From NCBI GenBank assembly GCA_013290035.1, contig JABCYT010000070.1:1-9908 (forward strand): 9,908 bases of DNA, written 5' to 3'. Shown here one piece after another: positions 6,140-9,908 of this stretch (its first letter is position 1; the number at the start of each line of letters is the position of its first letter). The notes under the pieces were generated by a model. The model ran no database searches. It was not told where the DNA came from and worked only from the letters and a program-made list of their open reading frames with translations. The DNA is from Alphaproteobacteria bacterium (GTDB lineage Bacteria > Pseudomonadota > Alphaproteobacteria > Reyranellales > Reyranellaceae). The translations under genes and the position numbers were made by a program.

Positions 6140-6155
6140 GCAACGGCCAGGTCCG

Positions 6156-6175
6156 CCGGCGGTTGCGCCCGCCGG
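6156..6175 (-). terminator. GC-rich hairpin after the Liv binding-protein gene
   Basis: CCGGCGG at 6156-6162 pairs with CCGCCGG at 6169-6175 around a 6-base loop, 33 bases after the livK stop on the minus strand. There is no following U-run, so it may be an attenuating or mRNA-stabilising 3' stem instead of a full terminator. That would fit partial read-through into the small lipoprotein gene. Confidence 0.35.
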
Positions 6176-6207
6176 TGCCTCATTGCCGCCGCGCCACCGC
6201 CACAGTG

Positions 6208-7344
6208 CTATTTCACTTCGACGATGTCGGCGACGCCCACCTTCTTGTCGAGCACGGTCTGCAGCACGACGAAGCGGCCGGCTGAATTGTGGTCGTCGAA
6301 GGTCACGGTCTTGCCCATGACGTTGGTGAATTTCATCGCCTTGATGGCGTCCTTCACCTTGGGACCGTCGGTGCTGTTCGCGTCCTTGATGGCCTGGGCG
6401 ATGATGCGGATGGCGTCGTAGCCGCCCCAGGTCTGCAGGTAGGGGTCGGACTTGTACTTGGCCCGGATCGCCGCGACGAAGGCCTTGTTCTGCGGCGCGT
6501 CGATGGTGGCGTTGTAGGTCCAGGCGCTGATCGACTTCTCCATGCCGCCGGCGTCGATGATCGGCTGGTTGCGGCCGCCCAGTTCGACCCGGCCGGTGTA
6601 GGGGATGTGCACGCCGAGCTGCATGGCCTGGCGCAGGAAGTTGATCGAATCGCCGCCGACCTGGAAGGTCGCGATGGCGTCCGGCCGGCGCTGCTGGATG
6701 CGGGTCAGGATGGTGGTGAAGTCGGGCGCGTTCTGCGGATGGAAGTCGGTCGAGACGATGGTGACGCCGGCCTTCTCGGCGACCGCCTTGAAGGCGTCGG
6801 CGCCGCCGCGCCCGAAGTCGGTGTCCTCGCCGATGATCGCCACCGTCTTGAACGCCTTCTTGGTCCCGAGATAGATGCCGAGCGCGTCCATCATGGCGCT
6901 GTCCGACGGGCTGATGCGGAACGAATATTCGTTGCGCCCGGGGCCGGCCAGCTCGGTGATCTGCGGGTTCGACGCGATGCCGGTGATCATCGGGATCTTG
7001 GCGTCGGCCACGATCTTCATGCTGGCCAGATGCGCCGAGCTGCAATGCGCGCCCTCGATCGCCACCACCTTGGCCTCGACCAGCTTGTTGGCGACGTTCA
7101 CCGCCTCCGACGGATTGCACTTGTTGTCGAGCACCATGAGCTCGATCTTGCGGCCGCCCAGAAGGCCGCCGGCGGCGTTGATCTCGTCGACGGCGAGATT
7201 GACGCCCCACATTTCCCATTCGGACGCGACAGCCGCGACGCCGGTCTGCGGCGTCGAGATGCCGATCACGATCGGCTGCGCCAGCGCCGGGCCGGCAGCC
7301 AGCACCCCGGCGGCAACGGCCGCCATCCACAATTTCACCCTCAT
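6208..7344 (-). CDS. LivK-type ABC transporter periplasmic binding protein
   Basis: A 378-residue periplasmic binding protein of the leucine/isoleucine/valine (type I fold, Peripla_BP_6) family, which captures the substrate and delivers it to the LivHM permease. A signal peptide ends ALA before QPIVIG, and the mature protein begins with the typical IGISTPQTGVAA and AVDEINAAGGLLGGRKIELMVLD patterns. Two cysteines, one in DNKCNPSEAV and one in GAHCSSAHLA, match the conserved disulfide pair of LIV-binding proteins. DFGRGGADAFK and WGGYDAIRIIAQA are also family-like. Two ATGs are adjacent (7347 and 7344); GGAGGG (complement of 7350-7355) is too close to the first, so the second is preferred. It lies 13 bases after the IclR-family gene on the same strand and is divergent from livH, so binding protein and permease are on separate transcripts. 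Substrate may be amino acid, amide or aromatic acid; it is not decided by sequence. Confidence 0.93.
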   Translation of the reverse strand: MRVKLWMAAVAAGVLAAGPALAQPIVIGISTPQTGVAAVASEWEMWGVNLAVDEINAAGGLLGGRKIELMVLDNKCNPSEAVNVANKLVEAKVVAIEGAHCSSAHLASMKIVADAKIPMITGIASNPQITELAGPGRNEYSFRISPSDSAMMDALGIYLGTKKAFKTVAIIGEDTDFGRGGADAFKAVAEKAGVTIVSTDFHPQNAPDFTTILTRIQQRRPDAIATFQVGGDSINFLRQAMQLGVHIPYTGRVELGGRNQPIIDAGGMEKSISAWTYNATIDAPQNKAFVAAIRAKYKSDPYLQTWGGYDAIRIIAQAIKDANSTDGPKVKDAIKAMKFTNVMGKTVTFDDHNSAGRFVVLQTVLDKKVGVADIVEVK

Positions 7345-7357
7345 CATGTCCCTCCGC

Positions 7358-8224
7358 TCACGCTCCCCGTGTCCCAGTCAACAACATAGCAGGCGGCGTG
7401 CCAAGCATGCGCGAGATGCGCTGGGCGGCGCCGGTCACCAGCGGCTCGGCGCTCTGCAGGGAGAGGCCGGCGTCGAGATACTTGGGAAAGGCGACGCTCA
7501 GCGCCGCCACGACGCTGCCCGTGCGATCGCTGATCGGCGCGCCGACCGAGAGCACGCCCGGTATGTTCTCCTCGTTGACGATGGCGAAGCCCTGCCGCCG
7601 CACCTTGGCCAGCGACGCCAGCAGGGCGGCCGGATCGGTGACGGTATGCGGCGTAATGGCAGCGAGCTTGCGCGTCCCCAGGAGCTTGCGCGCCTCGCCG
7701 TCGCCCAGCGACGCCAGCAACACCTTGCCGGCGCTGGTGCTGTGCAGCGGCATCTCGCTGCCCGGGCTGACCTTGATGGCGACCGGGCCGTCGGCCTGCA
7801 CGGCCAGCAGATAGATCGCCCGGCCGCCGCGCAGCACCGAGACGAAGCCGTTGAGATGGTGCTCGTGCGCCAGCCGCTCCAGCTCGCGACGGGCCGCGAC
7901 GACGTAGTCGAAGGCGCCCTCGCCGCTCGCCCCGAGCGCCAGCGAGCGATGGCCCAGGCGATAGCGCGCGGTTTCGCTGTTCTTCTCGATGTAGCCGCGG
8001 CTGGCGAGCGAGCTCACCAGGCGTTGCACGATAGTCGGACTGAGCGCCGAGCGGCGGGCGAGCTCGCGGACGCCGACGTCGGCGCCTTCGGCCGCGATCA
8101 TCTCCAGCACGTCGAGACCGCGCTCCAGGGATTGCGAGCGCGACGCCCGCTTGGCGTCGGCCCGCTTGGCGTTCGCGGGGACCGTGCGCAAACGCGGCGC
8201 CAGGATCACGCGGCGCGTCGTCAT
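7358..8224 (-). CDS. IclR-family transcriptional regulator
   Basis: A 288-residue DNA-binding regulator. After a basic, probably flexible N-terminus (residues 1-30), the winged helix-turn-helix lies at about 31-92 (SQSLERGLDVLEMIA, VRELARRSALSPTIVQRLVSSL with the recognition helix at 62-74, RGYIE, YRLGHRSL). The effector domain follows at about 107-280, with the family patterns PLHSTSAGKVLLASL (159-173), RRQGFAIVNEENIPGVLSVGAPI (209-231) and GSVVAALSVAFP (236-247). Length is slightly above the usual 250-270 residues because of the N-terminal tail. The ATG at 8222-8224 has no clear ribosome site; a GTG at codon 6 is an alternative. It is the first gene of an operon with the Liv binding protein and diverges from livH, so it most likely controls the transporter, and itself, in response to the transported compound or a product of it. 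Confidence 0.93.
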   Translation of the reverse strand: MTTRRVILAPRLRTVPANAKRADAKRASRSQSLERGLDVLEMIAAEGADVGVRELARRSALSPTIVQRLVSSLASRGYIEKNSETARYRLGHRSLALGASGEGAFDYVVAARRELERLAHEHHLNGFVSVLRGGRAIYLLAVQADGPVAIKVSPGSEMPLHSTSAGKVLLASLGDGEARKLLGTRKLAAITPHTVTDPAALLASLAKVRRQGFAIVNEENIPGVLSVGAPISDRTGSVVAALSVAFPKYLDAGLSLQSAEPLVTGAAQRISRMLGTPPAMLLTGTRGA

Positions 8225-8234
8225 CTGCAGTGTG

Positions 8235-8245
8235 CCGAATATCGG
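8235..8245. promoter_or_regulatory. CCGA-ATA-TCGG inverted repeat, candidate operator
   Basis: CCGA (8235-8238) and TCGG (8242-8245) flank a 3-base centre, ten bases upstream of the IclR-family start. The same CCGA/TCGG half-sites form the core of the larger palindrome at 8316-8331. The position suits autoregulation by the regulator; binding is inferred only. Confidence 0.35.
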
Positions 8246-8315
8246 TACATCGTTTCGATAGTTGCAGGTTCGCAGCTTTCTTGTTTATCTGTCAACGAAA
8301 TGACGACGAACCGCC

Positions 8316-8331
8316 CGCACCGATCGGTGCG
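8316..8331. promoter_or_regulatory. Perfect 16-bp palindrome upstream of livH, candidate IclR operator
   Basis: CGCACCGATCGGTGCG at 8316-8331 equals its own reverse complement with no spacer, 36 bases before the livH ATG. Size and symmetry suit a dimeric winged-helix regulator, and the site lies beside the divergent IclR-family gene. At this distance it would overlap a livH promoter or start site. It could instead form a leader hairpin; its role is inference. Confidence 0.5.
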
Positions 8332-8367
8332 CCTTGCTGGTCCGGGAATTGCACAGCCCCGGCCACA

Positions 8368-9255
8368 ATGACCATCGATGCGACCTATCTTCTGCAGCTG
8401 ACGCTGAACGGCATCACGCTCGGCCTGATCTATGCCCTGATCGCCGTCGGCCTGTCGCTGATCTTCGGCGTCATGGAAATCATCAACTTCGCCCATGGCG
8501 AGCTCCTGATGCTGGGCGCCTTCGCCATGGCCTTCGCGCTGCCGGTGATGGGCCTGCTCTACTGGCCGGCGTTGGCGACGGCGATCCTCGCCGTGATGAT
8601 GGTCGGCTGGGTGATCTACGAGCTCCTGCTGGTGCGGCTCAGGCCCGACGAGTTCGAGCGCAGCATCCTGGTCACGCTGGGCCTTTCGATCATCATCATC
8701 CACGTCATGCAGTACGTCTTCACCGCCACGCCGCGGCTCGTGGACACGCAGTACGGCTTCGAGGGCGTCGAGATCGGCGCGATCCGCATCACCTGGACGC
8801 GGGTGATCGGCGCGGCCGCCTCGCTGGCGGCGTTCGGCGGGCTTTATGCGGTGCTGCGTCACACGCAGTTCGGCCGCGCCATGCGCGCCATCGCCCAGAA
8901 CCGCGAGGCGGCGCTGATGGTCGGCATCCGCCCCAAGGTCGTGGCGCGCAATGCCATGGTCCTGGCGGCCGGCCTGTGCGGCCTGGCGGGCGCCGCCATC
9001 GCGCCCATCCAGCTGGTCACGCCGTACATGGGGCAATTCCTGATCTTCAAGGCCTTCGCCCTGGTCATCATCGGCGGGCTGGGCAACATCCCGGGCGCCA
9101 TCGTGGCCGCCGTCGGGCTGGGGCTGATCGAGAACTGGATCGGCGGCTTCTTCGAGATCGCCTGGCAGGAAGCGTCGGTGTTCGTGATCATGATCGTGGT
9201 GCTGTTCGTGCGGCCCGACGGCCTGTTCAAGCGCGGGGGCATGCGGATCGGATGA
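8368..9255 (+). CDS. livH: LivH-type branched-chain ABC transporter permease
   Basis: A 295-residue inner-membrane permease of the LivH family, one half of the translocation channel that pairs with LivM. It opens with LLQLTLNGITLGLIYALIAVGLSLIFGVMEIINFAHGELLMLGA-type patterns (9-51), characteristic of LivH. About eight hydrophobic segments follow. The cytoplasmic coupling loop GRAMRAIAQNREAALMVGI at 169-187 contains EAAxxxGI (180-187), which docks on the ATPase subunits. The C-terminus ends VLFVRPDGLFKRGG, also typical. ATG 8368 is chosen because it begins at the conserved N-terminus; the frame stays open further upstream, but that stretch is not family-like and covers the promoter region. 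No ribosome site is obvious. The stop overlaps the livM start as ATGA. Confidence 0.94.
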   Translation: MTIDATYLLQLTLNGITLGLIYALIAVGLSLIFGVMEIINFAHGELLMLGAFAMAFALPVMGLLYWPALATAILAVMMVGWVIYELLLVRLRPDEFERSILVTLGLSIIIIHVMQYVFTATPRLVDTQYGFEGVEIGAIRITWTRVIGAAASLAAFGGLYAVLRHTQFGRAMRAIAQNREAALMVGIRPKVVARNAMVLAAGLCGLAGAAIAPIQLVTPYMGQFLIFKAFALVIIGGLGNIPGAIVAAVGLGLIENWIGGFFEIAWQEASVFVIMIVVLFVRPDGLFKRGGMRIG

Positions 9256-9908
9256 AGCTCGCCGCCCTCACCGCGGCCCTGGTCGCCGCCCTCGCCGTCG
9301 CCGCGCTGCCGCTGCTCACCACGTCGAACTACATCATCGGCATCGGCGTCTCGGCGCTGATCTTCACCGTCGCGGCGGCCGCGCTCAACCTCATCTACGG
9401 CTTCACCGGCCTGCTGTCGTTCGCCCAGCTCGGCTTCTGGGGCATCGGCGGCTACGCCTCGGCGCTGACGGTGGTGACGTTCGGCGGCAGCTTCTGGTGG
9501 GGCCTCGTCTGGGCGGCGCTGATCAACGCCGTCATTGCGCTGGCCGTCGGCTACCCGACCTTGCGCACCAACCGCCACGCCTTCGTCATCGTCACCCTCA
9601 CCTTCGCCCTGCTGGTGACCCTGATCGCCCGCGACTGGGTCGACCTCACGCGCGGGCCGCTCGGCATCCCCAACCTGCCGCCGCCGCAAGCCTTCGGCCA
9701 CCGCTTCGACACCACGGGCCAGTTCTACTGGATCGCCTGGGCCTTCGCCGTGGCCATGCTCGGCTTCCTCTATGCGCTCTGCAGCTCGCGCATCGGCCGC
9801 ACGCTCGTCGCCATCAAGCAGAACGAGCCCCTGGTGCGCGCCCAGGGCATCTCGCCGATGCCCTACAAGCTTGCCTCCTTCGCCTTGAGCGCCGCCATCA
9901 CCGGCGCG
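9252..9908 (+). CDS. livM: LivM-type branched-chain ABC transporter permease, 3' end outside window
   Basis: The first 219 residues of the second permease half, running off the window end with no stop. Family patterns are NLIYGFTGLLSFAQLGFWGIGGYASA at about 46-71 (LivM typically has G.Y.GLLSLGH..F.GIGAY), a YPTLRTNRHAFVIVTLTFA segment at 101-119 (typical YFAIVTLAFAE-like region), TRGPLGIP at 133-140 and the coupling loop IGRTLVAIKQNEPLVRAQGI at 181-200. In the loop the usual EAA is EPL, a form that still keeps Glu192 and the GI at 199-200. Hydrophobic segments at about 5-22, 27-49, 52-78, 82-100, 110-126 and 158-176 agree with a polytopic permease. It starts within the livH stop (ATGA), so translation is coupled. 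ATPase genes (livG, livF) would be expected next, beyond the window. Confidence 0.92.
   Translation, partial: MKLAALTAALVAALAVAALPLLTTSNYIIGIGVSALIFTVAAAALNLIYGFTGLLSFAQLGFWGIGGYASALTVVTFGGSFWWGLVWAALINAVIALAVGYPTLRTNRHAFVIVTLTFALLVTLIARDWVDLTRGPLGIPNLPPPQAFGHRFDTTGQFYWIAWAFAVAMLGFLYALCSSRIGRTLVAIKQNEPLVRAQGISPMPYKLASFALSAAITGA

Larger units (their letters stand above)
8225..8367. promoter_or_regulatory. Divergent promoter region between the IclR regulator and livH
   Basis: This 143-bp non-coding stretch is locally AT-richer than its surroundings around 8238-8310 and must carry promoters for both directions. A perfect TTGACA -35 hexamer is present on the minus strand (complement of 8290-8295), but no good -10 follows at 16-18 bases. 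No convincing sigma-70 pair was found on the plus strand. Three inverted repeats lie here: 8235-8245, 8249-8259 (ATCG-TTT-CGAT) and 8316-8331. The region just before livH has no ribosome site. Confidence 0.7.

Noticed and set aside
5915..7330. 471-residue minus-strand open frame containing the small lipoprotein at its end
   Set aside because: The upstream 400 residues are Arg/Gly/His-rich shadow of the LivK coding sequence in another frame; the real gene begins at the ATG with AGGAGG at 6115.
6289..7389. 366-residue plus-strand open frame opposite livK
   Set aside because: Val/Gly/Asp/His-rich antisense shadow; no ribosome site and no family motif.
8230..8367. N-terminal extension of livH to ATG 8230
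   Set aside because: The extra 46 residues are not LivH-like, overlap the palindromes and divergent promoter region, and the conserved LivH start is at 8368.
6875..8371. 498-residue plus-strand open frame antisense to the binding protein and regulator
   Set aside because: Its composition is typical antisense shadow in GC-rich DNA, both genes opposite have unmistakable family motifs, and it would run through the divergent promoter.

Overview
The window is a GC-rich, densely coding bacterial chromosome segment. Gene content (an Mla/MCE lipid-transport operon, a Bug/TctC solute-binding protein, a Liv-type ABC importer under an IclR regulator) and the strong C/G third-position bias suggest an alphaproteobacterium of the Rhodospirillales/Reyranella/Bradyrhizobium kind. 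This placement is by gene style only; no rRNA or marker gene is present. There is no tRNA, rRNA, CRISPR array, insertion sequence or prophage gene, and no gene-free stretch longer than about 150 bases.

Layout. (1) 1-2929, plus strand: the 3' part of a tightly coupled MCE/Mla-type operon. It holds the end of an MlaE-like permease, an MlaF-like ABC protein whose catalytic motifs are all degenerate, an MlaD-like MCE protein and a TPR lipoprotein, joined by 1-base gaps or ATGA/GTGA overlaps. (2) 2966-4919, plus: a five-segment membrane protein of unknown function, a secreted metallo-beta-lactamase-fold hydrolase of the AHL-lactonase-like group, and a small membrane protein with an ambiguous start. 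(3) 4923-5897, plus: an orphan Bug/TctC periplasmic binding protein, ending in a hairpin shared with the convergent gene. (4) 5915-6115, minus: a 66-residue Thr-rich lipoprotein with an (ACG)6 repeat. (5) 6208-8224, minus: a LivK-type binding protein preceded in the same operon by an IclR-family regulator. (6) 8368-9908, plus: divergent livH and a truncated livM.

How they work together. The first operon probably moves phospholipid or another hydrophobic substrate across the envelope; the unusual point is that the ABC subunit visible here looks unable to hydrolyse ATP. The Liv cluster is one importer split over two divergent transcripts, with the regulator gene co-transcribed with the binding protein. 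The 143-bp divergent region holds a perfect 16-bp palindrome and a second CCGA/TCGG inverted repeat, which are good operator candidates for the IclR protein. The Liv substrate cannot be named from sequence alone. No clearly new multi-gene system was found; the pseudo-ATPase in the MCE operon is the most unusual item.
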